Part shown: piece after piece, positions 13,114 through 26,400 of the stretch | Position numbering within the stretch: the stretch's first letter is position 1 | Layout of the letters: every line of letters begins with the position of its first letter | Source of the DNA: Nipponacmea schrenckii | Lineage: Eukaryota > Mollusca > Gastropoda > Lottiidae | Assembly: GCA_030562195.1 (NCBI GenBank) | Contig: JAUJPP010000006.1 | Coordinates: 1,860,001 to 1,924,000 of the forward strand | Length of the DNA: 64,000 nucleotides | Reading direction: 5' to 3' | Position numbers and translations under genes: made by a program | Notes under the pieces: model-generated | Told to the model about the DNA's origin: nothing | Database searches by the model: none | What the model saw: the letters and a program-made list of their open reading frames with translations, nothing else

Positions 13114-14258
13114 AGAATCGCTCGATGGCCGTCAACCACTTCAACATATTCCACAACTAAATATTAATTTATTATGGTTGGCCACGTACTGATTACCTTT
13201 CGTCTTCATCCGTACATCCCCCTTCCTTTCAAATTCCCCCAAGACTTTTCGATCCTCCCTGGGGAATCAATATGTACCCCGGTTGAGAAGAACTGGTCCA
13301 ATTCCATCTGAAAATTACAATCCGGAACTTCCAGATTCTTTATTTTTACGGCTGGTCTTTCCACGAAAAAATAACAATACATATTAAAATGAAGAATTCT
13401 TTATTCAAAATATTGAAATATGATGACCCAAATTCTTAATTTCAATATGTTTCATACATCACTGTGTTTATCAGAATCAGAATGTACTCTATATCCTCTT
13501 TTTAGTGATATGACGTGACATGGATCTTAAGTCATTAAATGTAGCACAATTTAAAAAAAAAATATGATAAAATAAGGTACACTGTTTTATAATCATTGAC
13601 AGTTTTTCTTCATTTATTATATTTCACCTTATCCTAGAAGGATAGTTTTATGGTTACAGCTTAGAATATTTGAACTAGCGGAAACATATTCCAATAGTAC
13701 TGGTAACAATGACGCTCTGTAACCACGAACATCTCAAAAAGTAACAGTCAATAACCTCGATATACATAAAACATTCTAGCTCGTGGTCAGTTGTTTTTTA
13801 TCCTAATTTTGAGGAACTGGAAAGAAATATTGGATAGAATTAGAGAGAAAGAAACCATTCTATTTAACAAGATTCCGATCTGTCTATCAAGACTTCCAGA
13901 TATTGATTTTCTCTCATCCATTAACAGTGGGATCATCTGTGGACGTATATGCGGTCACCGGACTTTCAAATGTTGAACAAGATAAGAACCCACCATCACC
14001 CTTGATCTACGTAACCAAGCAAATTACGTCATTAAAGATTCCAACACTCTAACCTACCTGAAAGAAGCCAGGCCCGAGATTCTTGAAACGATCTTAGCGT
14101 TAGGGTATTCTAAAATCGTGTTAAAAATCAAACATCTCAAATATATTTTGCACCAAGTATGTAACCGTGATGACGACCAAGCAACTATTTCAATATATTG
14201 AATACTTAACAACGTTGGCGATCTTTATCAATAAATAAGGTTAAGTTAAATATGTTAC

Positions 14259-14447
14259 CTAGACAAGGAGTAGTTATTTGCCATTTTCCAATAAATTCAT
14301 TCGTTCCACAAATCATATCCCCAGTATTTCCAAGCTCAGTGAAACCAGGCAAACAGGTAAACGTGAAAGTGACACCAAATATGCCTGATATTGTCACATC
14401 AGTAGAATTGGGTCGACCAATAACCTCACCAGCAGGGCATATCACAG
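14259..14447 (-). CDS. Sushi exon, diverged (most 3')
   Basis: 189 nt, phase 1 to phase 1. The acceptor is 'tctatcag' and the donor is G|gtaaca. Cysteines occur in ICPAG, FTCLPGF, MICG and TPCLG, with GKW before the last. It is slightly longer than its neighbours and shares ELGNTG with the repeated modules. Confidence 0.75.
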
Positions 14448-17400
14448 CTGATAGAAATGTAAAAAAAAAAAAACAATCAGTGATACTTATATATGATATG
14501 CTCAATGATTTATTAATATCTCCACTCCCCACTGGACACAATAGTGGTTTTCTTAATATATCTATAATAGTGGCCTTATTTATCTAAAGTTACTATATCT
14601 ATTATTGTATAACTTGATAAAGATTCCTGTATGTGAATTGAAACGTTGCTTAAAATAAAGAGAAGTAGTATATCTATAATAGTGGTCTTATTTATCTAAA
14701 GTTACTATATCTATTATTGTATAACTTGATAAAGATTACTGTATGTGAATTGAAATGTTGCTTAAATTAAAGAGAAGTAGTATATCTATAATAGTGGTCT
14801 TATTTATCTAAAGTTACTATATCTATTTTTCTATTAATTGATAAAGATTCCTGTATGTGAATTGAAACGTTGCTTAAATTAAAGAGAAGTAGTATATCTA
14901 TAATAGTGGTCTTATTTATCTAAAGTTACTATATCTATTATTGTATAACTTGATAAAGATTACTGTATGTGAATTGAAATGTTGCTTAAATTAAAGAGAA
15001 GTAGTATATCTATAATAGTGGTCTTATTTATCTAAAGTTACTATATCTATTTTTCTATTAATTGATAAAGATTCCTGTATGTGAATTGAAACGTTGCTTA
15101 AAATAAAGTGAAGTAGTATATCTATAATAGTGGTCTTATTTATCTAAAGTTACTATATCTATTATTGTATAACTTGATAAAGATTACTGTATGTGAATTG
15201 AAATGTTGCTTAAACTAAAGAGAAGTAGTATATCTATAATAGTGGTCTTATTTATCTAAAGTTACTATATCTATTTTTCTATTAATTGATAAAGATTCCT
15301 GTATGTAATAAAAGAAGTAATATATCTATAATTGTGTGTTTATTTGTTCAAATAGATAACATAATAACTTTAACTTACGTTCACAAGGAAAAGTTACTTC
15401 CCATTGCCCTTGATCGCCGCAAGTCAATGTTCCGACAAAGTCAAGTTGAGTGAAACCATGTCTACATAAAAACGTGAAAAGGCTACCTATGGTGCGTGAT
15501 ACGGTTTGATCATCGGAATTGGGGATCATCTCATTTCCCGGGCACTCCACAGCTATATAAATTGATCAAAGTATATCAATATGAGTTTTATAATAATCAT
15601 TGGGTGGGGGGGGAGTAGGTTCATGCCACAGTCTTAGCCACAATTCCCTCATCATACACTGGAAGATATTGCCCTATGATATCCTAGAAACAGTGTCAGA
15701 AGTTAAGACCCTAGGATATCCTAGAAACAGTATTAGAAGTTAAGACCCTAGGATATCCTAGAAACCGTGTAAGAAGACAGGACCCTAGGTTATCCTAGAA
15801 ACAGTATTATAAGTTAAGACCCTAGGATATCCTAGAAACAGTATTAGAAGATAAGACCCTGGGACATCCTAGAAACATTATTAGAAGTTAAGACCCTGGG
15901 ACATCCTTGAAACAGTATTAGAAGTTAGGACCTTAGGACATCCTAGAAACATTATTAGAAGTTAAGACCCTATGATATCCTTGAAACATTATTAGAAGTT
16001 AAGACCCTAGGATATCCTTGAAACATTATTAGAAGTTAAGACCCTAGGATATCCTTGAAACATTATTAGAAGTTAAGACCCTATGATATCCTTGAAACAT
16101 TATTAGAAGTTAAGACCCTAGGATATCCCAGAAACCGTGTTAGTAGATGGGACCCTAGGTTATCCTAGAAACAGTATTAGAAGTAAAGACCCTAGGATAT
16201 CCTTGAAACATTATTATAAGTTAAGAAATACGATATCCTAGAAACAGTGTCAGAAGTTAAGACCCTAGGACATCCTAGAAACAGTGTTAGAAGATAAGAC
16301 CCTAGGATATCCAAGAAACCGTGTTAGAAGTTTAGACCCTAGGATATCCTACAAACATTTTTAGAAGTTAAGACCTTAGGACAACCTAGAAACATTTTTA
16401 GAAGTTAAGACCCTAAGACATCCTAGAAACCGTGTTAGAAGATAGGACACTAGGTTATCCTAGAAACATTATTATAAGTTAAGACCCTAGGTTATCCTAG
16501 AAACATTATTATAAGTAATGACCCTAGGACACCCTAGAAACAGTTTTAGAAGATAAGGCCCTATGATATCGTTAAGCAGTGTTAGAAGATAGGGCCCTAT
16601 GATATCCTTAAAACCGTGTTAGAAGATAAGGCCCTATGATATCGTTAAGCAGTGTTAGAAGATAAGGCCCTATGATATCGTTAAGCAGTGTTAGAAGATA
16701 AGGCCCTATGATATCCTAAAAACCGTGTTAGAAGATAAGGCCCTATGATATCGTTAAGCAGTGTTAGAAGATAAGGCCCTATGATATCGTTAAGCAGTGT
16801 TAGAAGTTAAGACACTAGGACATGCCTGAAAGAGTGTTAGAAGTTAAGACACTAGGACATGCCTGAAAGAGTGTTAGAAGTTAAGACCCTATTCATATAA
16901 AGTTACTATATCCATTTTTGTATTGCTTGATTAAGATTCCTGTATGTGAAAAGTTAAGGTAAGAAGCAGTATACCTACAATAGAGTGCTTATTTATTCAA
17001 ATAGATAACATAATAACTTTAACTTACGTTCACAAGGAATGGTTACTTCCCATTGCCCTTGATCGCCGCAAGTCAATGTTCCGGTATTGCCAAGTTGAGT
17101 GAAACCAATTCTACAGTTAAACGTGAAAGTACTACCTATGGTGCTTGGTACGGTTTGATCATCGGAATTGGTAATCATCTCATTTCCCGGGCACTCCACA
17201 GCTATATAAATTGATCAAAGTATATCAATATGAGTTTTATAATAATCATTGGGTGGGGTTGGAGTAGGCTCATGCCGCAGTCTTAGCCACAATTCCCTCA
17301 TCATACACTGGATGACCATGTCTACCTCCATGAGCCAAATCGATTTGAAACGAAGCTAGGCCCTGTATTCTCCAAACGATCTTAGCATTATGATTTATCC

Positions 17401-20400
17401 TAAAAACCGTGTTAGAAGTTAAGACTCTAGGACATCCAAACACCGTGTTGGATGATAAGACTCTAGGATATCCTAGAAACACTGTAAGAAAATAAGACCC
17501 TAGGATGTCCTAGAAAAAGTATTAGAAGATAAGGCCCTATCATACCATAGAAACAGTGTTAGAAGTTAAGAGTCTAGGATATCCTAAAAAACCATGCTAG
17601 AAGATAATAGAATATCTTAGAAACAATGTTAGAAGATAAGACCATAGGATATCCCAGAAACCTTTAGAAGATAAGACCCGAGGACATCCTAAAAACCGTG
17701 TTAGAAGATAAGACCCTAGGATATCCTAGAAACAGTGTTAGATGTTAAGACTCTATGATATCCCATAAACAGTGTTAGAAGTTAATACCCGAGGACATCC
17801 TAGAAACATTATTAGAAGGTAAGACCCTAGGACGTCCCAGAAATATTATTAGAAGTTTAGACTCTAGGACATCCTAGATACATTATTAGAAGGTAAGACC
17901 CTAGGACATCCTAGAAACATTTTTAGAAGTTAAGACCCTAGGATATCCAAGAAACCGTGTAAGAAGAAAGGACCCTAGGTTATCCTAGAAACAGTGTCAG
18001 AAGTTAAGACCCTAGGATATCCTTGAAACATTTTTAGAAGTTAAGACCTTAGGACAACCTAGAAACATTTTTAGAAGTTAAGACCCTAAGACATCCTAGA
18101 AACATTATTAGAAGTTAAGACCTTAGGACAACCTAGAAACATTTTTAGAAGTTAAGACCCTAAGACATCCTAGAAACATTATTAGAAGTTAAGACCTTAG
18201 GACAACCTAGAAACATTTTTAGAAGTTAAGACCCTAAGACATCCTAGAAACATTATTATAAGTTAAGACCCTAGGTTATCCTAGAAACATTATTATAAGT
18301 AATGACCCTAGGACACCCTAGAAACAGTTTTAGAAAATAAGACCCTAGGATATCCTAGAAGCAGTGTTAGAAGATAAGGCCCTATGATATCCTTAAAACC
18401 GTGTTAGAAGATAAGGCCCTATGATATCGTTAAGCAGTGTTAGAAGATAAGGCCCTATGATATCGTTAAGCAGTGTTAGAAGATAAGGCCCTATGATATC
18501 CTAAAAACCGTGTTAGAAGATAAGGCCCTATGATATCGTTAAGCAGTGTTAGAAGATAAGGCCCTATGATATCGTTAAGCAGTGTTAGAAGATAAGGCCC
18601 TATGATATCGTTAAGCCGTGTTAGAAGATAAGGCCCTATCATCTTCCTAGAAACAGTGTTAGAAGTTAAGACACTAGGACATGCCTGAAAGAGTGTTTGA
18701 AGTTAAGACCCTATTCATATAAAGTTACTACATGTATATCCATTTTTGTATTGCTTGATTAAGAAAATGTGAAAAGTTAAGGTAAGAAGCAGTATACCCA
18801 CCTGTGTGATTATTTATTCAAATAGATAAAATAATAACTTTAACTTACGTTCACAAGGAATGGTTACTTCCCATTGCCCTTGATCGCCGCAAGTCAATGT
18901 TCCGGTATTGCCAAGTTGAGTGAAACCAATTCTACAGTTAAACGTGAAAGTACTACCTATGGTGCTTGGTACGGTTTGATCATCGGAATTGGTAATCATC
19001 TCATTTCCCGGGCACTCCACAGCTATATAAATTGATCAAAGTATATCAATATGAGTTTTATAATAATCATTGGGTGGGGGTGGAGCAGGCTCATGCCGCA
19101 GTCTTAGCCACAATTCCCTCATCATACACTGGATGACCATGTCTACCTCCATGAGCCAAATCGATTTGAAAAGAAGCTAGGCCCTGTATTCTCGAAACGA
19201 TCTTAGCATTATGATTTATCCTAGAAACATTATTAGAAGTTAAGACCCTAGGACGTCCTAGAAACAGTATTAGAAGTTAAGACCCGAGGATCTCCTTGAA
19301 ACTGTATTATAAGTTAAGACCCGAGGATCTCCTAGAAACTGTATTATAAGTTAAGACCCTAGGACAACCTAGAAACATTATTATAAGTTAAGACCCTAGG
19401 ACGTCCTAGAAACATTATTAGAAGTTAAGACCCTAGGACAACCTAGAAACATTATTAGAAGTTAAGACCCTAGGACAACCTAGAAACATTATTATAAGTT
19501 AAGACCCTAGGACGTCCTAGAAACATTATTAGAAGTTAAGACCCTAGGACATCCTTGAAACATTATTAGAAGTTAAGACCCTAGCATATCCCAGAAACCG
19601 TGTTAGAAGATAGGACCCTAGGTTATCCTAGAAACATTATTACAAGTTAACGCCCTTGGTTATCCTAGAAACAGTTTTAGAAAATAAGACCCTAGGACAA
19701 CCTAAAAACCGTGTTAGAAGATAAGGCCCTATGATATCCCAAAAACCGTGTTAGAAGATAGGGCCCTATGATATCCTAAAAACCGTGTTAGAAGATAAGG
19801 CCCTATGATATCGTTAAGCCGTGTTAGAAGATAAGGCCCTATCATCTTCCTAGAAACAGTGTTAGAAGTTAAGACACTAGGACATGCCTGAAAGAGTGTT
19901 AGAAGTTAAGACCCTATATATATAAAGTTACTATATCCATTTTTGTATTGCTTGATTAAGATTCCTGTATGTGAAAAGTTAAGGTAAGAAGCAGTATACC
20001 TACAATAGAGTGCTTATTTATTCAAATAGATAAAATAATAACTTTAACTTACGTTCACAAGGAATGGTTACTTCCCATTGCCCTTGATCGCCGCAAGTCA
20101 ATGTTCCGGTATTGCCAAGTTGAGTGAAACCAATTCTACAGTTAAACGTGAAAGTACTACCTATGGTGCTTGGTACGGTTTGATCATCGGAATTGGTAAT
20201 CATCTCATTTCCCGGGCACTCCACAGCTATATAAATTGATCAAAGTATACTCAATATGAGTTTTATAATAATCATTGGGTGGGGGTGGAGCAGGCTCATG
20301 CCGCAGTCTTAGCCACAATTCCCTCATCATACACTGGATGACCATGTCTACCTCCATGAGCCAAATCGATTTGAAAAGAAGCTAGGCCCTTATTCTCAAA

Positions 20401-23400
20401 CGATCTTAGCATTATGATTTATCCTAAAAACCGTGTTAGAAGTTAAGACTCTAGGACATCCTAGAAACAGTGTTAGAAGTTAAGACTCTAGGACAATCCT
20501 AGAAACACGTGTTATAAGTTAAGACCCTAGGACGATCCTAGAAACAGTTATTAGAAGTTAAGACCCTAGGACATCCTAGAAACATTATTAGAAGTTAAGA
20601 CCCTAGATACCCGAACCGTGTTAAGTCCTAGAAACATTATTAGAAGTTAAGCCCTTGGTTATCCTAGAAACAGTTTTAGAAATAAGACCCTAGGACAACC
20701 TAAAAACCGTGTTAGAAGATAGGGCCCTATGATATCGTTAAGCAGTGTTAGAAGATAAGGCCCTATGATATCATAAAAACCGTGTTAGAAGATAGGGCCC
20801 TATGATATCGTTAAGCCGTGTTAGAAGATAAGGCCCTATCATCTTCCTAGAAACAGTGTTAGAAGTTAAGACCACTAGGACATTCCAAAAGAAACCCTAT
20901 TCATATAAAGTTACTATATCCATTTTTGTATTCTTGATAAGATTCTTATGTGAAAGTTAAGGAAGAACAGTATCTAAAAAGTGCTTATTTAATTAAGACC
21001 CTAGATAAACCTAAAACTTTATTACAGTTAAAGGACATGGTTACTATCCATAGAAACTTGATTAGAAGTAAGTCCCTATTGCCAACTAGAAACCAATTAG
21101 TTAGAAGTAAGACTCCTATGAGTCTTGGAACGTTGATTACGAATTGGTAATCACTATTGGGCACTCCACAGAAAAATTGATCAAATTTAAGATCAATATG
21201 AGTTTATAAAACGGGTTAGGTTAGCCAGTTAAGCCCATTTGCTCATCATACACTAGATGACCATGTTACCTTGAGCAAATCGTTTGAAAAGAAGCTAGGC
21301 TCTGTATTCTCGAAACGATCTTAGCATTATGATTTATCCTAAAAACCGTGTTAGAAGTTAAGACTCTAGGACATCCTAGAAACAGTGTTAGAAGTTAAGA
21401 CTCTAGGACATCCAAAACTCGTGTTGGATGATAAGACCCTAGGATATCATATAAACATTATTAGAAGTTAAGACCCTAGGACAACCTAGAAACATTATTA
21501 TAAGTTAAGACCCTAGGACAACCTAGAAACATTATTAGAAGTTAAGACCCTAGGACAACCTAGAAACATTATTATAAGTTAAGACCCTAAACCTAGAAAC
21601 ATTATTATAAGTTAAGACCCTAGGACATCCTAGAAACATTATTAGAAGTTATGACCCTAGGACAATCTAGAAACATTATTATAAGTTAAGACCCTAGGAC
21701 AACCTAGAAACATTATTAGAAGTTAAGACCCTAGGACATCCTAGAAACATTATTATAAGTTAAGACCCTAGGACTCCTAGAAACATTATTAGAAGTTAAG
21801 ACCCTAGGACATCCTAGAAACATTATTAGAAGTTAAGACCCTAGGATATCCCAGAAACCGTGTAGAAGAAGGACCCCAGGTATCCTAGAAACATTATTAA
21901 GTTAAGCCCTTGGTTATCCTAGAAACAGTTTTAGAATTAAGACCCTAAGACAACCTAGAAACATTATTAGAAGGTAAGACCCTAGGACAACCTAGAAACG
22001 TTATTGAGTTAAGACCCTAGGACAACCTAGAAACATTATTATAAGTTAAGACCCTAGGACAACCTAGAAACATTATTATAAGTTAAGACCCTAGGACAAC
22101 CTTGAAACATTATTATAAGTTAAGACCCTAGGATATCCTAGAAACGTTATTAGAAGTTAAGACCCGAGGACATCCTTGAAACATTATTAGAAGTTAAGAC
22201 CCTAGCATATCCCAGAAACCGTGCTAGAAGATAGGACCCTAGGTCATCCTAGAAACATTATTACAAGTTAACGCCCTTGGTTATCCTAGAAACAGTTTTA
22301 GAAATTAAGACCCTAAGACAACCTAGAAACATTATTAGAAGTTAAGACCCTAGGACAACCTAGAAACGTTATTGGAGGTTAAGACCCTAGGACGTCCTAG
22401 AAACATTATTATAAGTTAAGACCCTAGGACAACCTAGAAACATTATTATAAGTTAAGACCCTAGGACAACCTTGAAACATTATTATAAGTTAAGACCCTA
22501 GGATATCCTAGAAACGTTATTAGAAGTTAAAACCCGAGGACATCCTAGAAACATTATTAGAAGGTAAGACCCTAGGACATCCTAGAAACATTATTATAAG
22601 TTAAGACCCTAGGACGTCCTAGAAACATTATTAGAAGTTAAGACCCTAGGACATCCTTGAAACATTATTAGAAGTTAAGACCCTAGCATATCCCAGAAAC
22701 CGTGCTAGAAGATAGGACCCTAGGTCATCCTAGAAACATTATTACAAGTTAACGCCCTTGGTTATCCTAGAAACAATTTTAGAAACACCTTAAGACCCTA
22801 GGACAACCTAAAAACCGTGTTAGAAGATAAGGCCCTATGATATCCTAAAAACCGTGTTAGAAGATAGGGCCCTATGATATCCTAAAAACCGTGTTAGAAG
22901 ATAAGGCCCTATGATATCGTTAAGCCGTGTTAGAAGATAAGGCCCTATCATCTTCCTAGAAACAGTGTTAGAAGTTAAGACACTAGGACATGCCTGAAAG
23001 AGTGTTTGAAGTTAAGACCCTATTCAAGTTACTATATCCATTTTTGTATTGCTTGATTAAGAAAATGTGAAAAGTTAAGGTAAGAAGCAGTATACCTACA
23101 ATAGAGTGCTTATTTATTCAAATAGATAACATAATAACTTTAACTTACGTTCACAAGGAATGGTTACTTCCCATTGTCCTTGATCGCCGCAAGTCAATGT
23201 TCCGGTATTGCCAAGTTGAGTGAAACCAATTCTACAGTTAAACGTGAAAGTACTACCTATGGTGCTTGGTACGGTTTGATCATCGGAATTGGTAATCATC
23301 TCATTTCCCGGGCACTCCACAGCTATATAAATTGATCAAAGTATATCAATATGAGTTTTATAATAATCATTGGGTGGGGGTGGAGTAGGCTCATGCCGCA

Positions 23401-26400
23401 GTCTTAGCCACAATTCCCTCATCATACACTGGATGACCTTGTCTACCTCCATGAGCCAAATCGATTTGAAAAGAAGCTAGGCCCTATATTCTCAAAACGA
23501 TCTTAGCATTATGATTTATCCTAAAAACCGTGTTAGAAGTTAAGACTCTAGGACATCCAAACACCGTGTTGGATGATAAGACTCTAGGATATCCTAGAAA
23601 CACTGTAAGAAAATAAGACCCTAGGATGTCCTAGAAAAAGTATTAGAAGATAAGGCCCTATCATACCCTAGAAACAGTGTTAGAAGTTAAGAGTCTAGGA
23701 TATCCTAAAAAACCATGCTAGAAGATAATAGAATATCTTAGAAACAATGTTAGAAGATAAGACCATAGGATATCCTAGAAACCTTCAGAAGATAAGACCC
23801 GAGGACATCCTAAAAACCGTGTTAGAACTTAAAACCCTAGGATATCCTATAAACAGTGTTAGAAGTTAATACCCTAGGACATCCTAGAAACATTATTAGA
23901 AGTAAGACCCTAGGACATCCTAGAAACATTATTAGAAGTTAAGACCTTAGGACATCCTAGAAACATTATTAGAAGTTAAGACCCTAGGACATCCTAGAAA
24001 CATTATTAGAAGTTAAGACCCTAGGATATCCCAGAAACCGTGTTAGAAGACAGGACCCTGGGTTATCCTAGAAACAGTATTAGAAGTTAAGACCTTAGGA
24101 CAACCTAGAAACATTTTTAGAAGTTAAGACCCTAGGACATCCTAGAAACATTATTAGAAGTTAAGACACTAGGATTTCCTAGAAACATTATTAGAAGTTA
24201 AGACCCTAGGACATCCTTGAAACATTATTAGAAGTTAAGACCCTAGCATATCCCAGAAACCGTGTTAGAAGATAGGACCCTAGGTTATCCTAGAAACATT
24301 ATTATAAGTTAAGGCCACTATAGTATATCCTAGAAACAGTTTTAGAAAATAAGACCCTAGGATATCCTAAAACCGTGTTAGAAGATAAGGCCCTATGTTA
24401 TCCTTAAAACCGTGTTAGAAGATAAGGCCCTATGATATCCTAAAAAACCGTGTTAGAAGATAAGGCCCTAAAATATCGGAAACGTGTTAGAAGATAAGGC
24501 CTATCATCTTCCTAGAAACAGTGTTAGAAGTTAAGACACTAGGACATGCCTGAAAGAGTGTTAGAAGTTAAAACCCTATATAAATAAAGTTACTATATCT
24601 ATTTTTGTATTGCTTGATTAAGATTCCTGTATGTGAAAAGTTAAGGTAAGAAGCAGTATACCTACAATAGAGTGCTTATTTATTCAAATAGATAAATAAT
24701 AACTTTAACTTACGTTCACAAGGAATGGTTACTTCCCATTGCCCTTGATCGCCGCAAGTCAATGTTCCGGTATTGCCAAGTTGAGTGAAACCAATTCTAC
24801 AGTTAAACGTGAAAGTACTACCTATGGTGCTTGGTACGGTTTGATCATCGGAATTGGTAATCATCTCATTTCCCGGGCACTCCACAGCTATATAAATTGA
24901 TCAAAGTATACCAATATGAGTTTTATAATAATCATTGGGTGGGGTTGGAGTAGGCTCATGCCGCAGTCTTAGCCACAATTCCCTCATCATACACTGGATG
25001 ACCATGTCTACCTCCATGAGCCAAATCGATTTGAAAAGAAGCTAGGCCCTATATTCTCAAAACGATCTTAGCATTATGATTTATCCTATAAACTGTGTTA
25101 GCAGATATTGCCCTATGATATCCTAAAAACCGTGTTAGAAGTTAACACTCTAGGACATCCAAAACACGTGTTGGATGATAAGACCCTAGGATATCCTATA
25201 AACAGTGTTAGAAGTTAAGACCCTAGGACATCCTAGAAACGTTTTGAGAAAGTTAAGACCCTAGGATCTCCTTGAAACATTATTAGAAGTTAAGACCCTA
25301 GGATATCCTAGAAACATTATTATAAGTTAAGACCCTAGGACAACCTAGAAACATTATTATAAGTTAAGACCCTAGGATATCCTTGAAACATTATTATAAG
25401 TTAAGACCCTAGGACAACCTAGAAACATTATTATAAGTTAAGACCCTAGGACAACCTAGAAACATTATTAGAAGTTAAGACCCTAGGACGTCCTAGAAAC
25501 GTTATTAGAAGTTAAGACCCTAGGACAACCTAGAAACGTTATTAGAAGTTAAGACACCAGGACGACCTAGAAACATTATTATAAGTTAAGACCCTAGGAC
25601 AACCTAGAAACGTTATTAGAAGTTAAGACCCTAGGACAACCTAGAAACATTATTATAAGTTAATCCCTAGGACAACCTAGAAACATTATTATAAGTTAAG
25701 ACCCTAGGACAACCTAGAAACGTTATTGGAGGTTAAGACCCTAGGACGTCCTAGAAACATTATTATAAGTTAAGACCCTAGGACAACCTAGAAACATTAT
25801 TATAAGTTAAGACCCTAGGACAACCTAGAAACATTATTATAAGTTAAGACCCTAGGATATCCTAGAAACGTTATTAGAAGTTAAGACCCTAGGACATCCT
25901 AGAAACATTATTATAAGTTAAGACCCTAGGACGTCCTAGAAACATTATTATAAGTTAAGACCCTAGGATATCCTTGAAACGTTATAAGAAGTTAAGACCC
26001 TGGGACGTCCTAAAAACATTATTATAAGTTAAGACCCTAGGACGTCCTAGAAACATTATTATAAGTTAAGACCCTAGGATATCCTTGAAACGTTATTAGA
26101 AGTTAAGACCCTAGGACAACCTAGAAACATTATTATAAGTTAAGACCCTAGGATATCCTTGAAATGTTATTAGAAGTTAAGACCCTGGGACGTCCTAAAA
26201 ACATTATCATAAGTTAAGACCCTTGGATATCCTATAAACATTATTATAAGTTAAGACCCTAGGACGTCCTAGAAACATTATTATAAGTTAAGACCCTAGG
26301 ATATCCTATAAACATTATTATAAGTTAAGACCCTAGGAAGTCCTAGAAACATTATTATAAGTTAAGACCCTAGGATATCCCAGAAACATTATTATAAGTT

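Larger units (their letters stand above)
9082..13900. other. Repeat-rich intergenic region
   Basis: Lies between the RNF180-like stop codon and the 3' end of the sushi gene. It holds the 112-bp array (9230-9905), the 56-bp array (10690-11955) and a SINE (12911-13113). The rest is AT-rich sequence without supportable genes. Confidence 0.6.

Noticed and set aside
13791..14587. Plus-strand frames of 61 and 111 codons
   Set aside because: The second is antisense to the sushi exon at 14259-14447, and the first has no support.
20950..21150. 66-codon plus-strand frame
   Set aside because: It lies wholly in the garbled sushi/satellite chimera.
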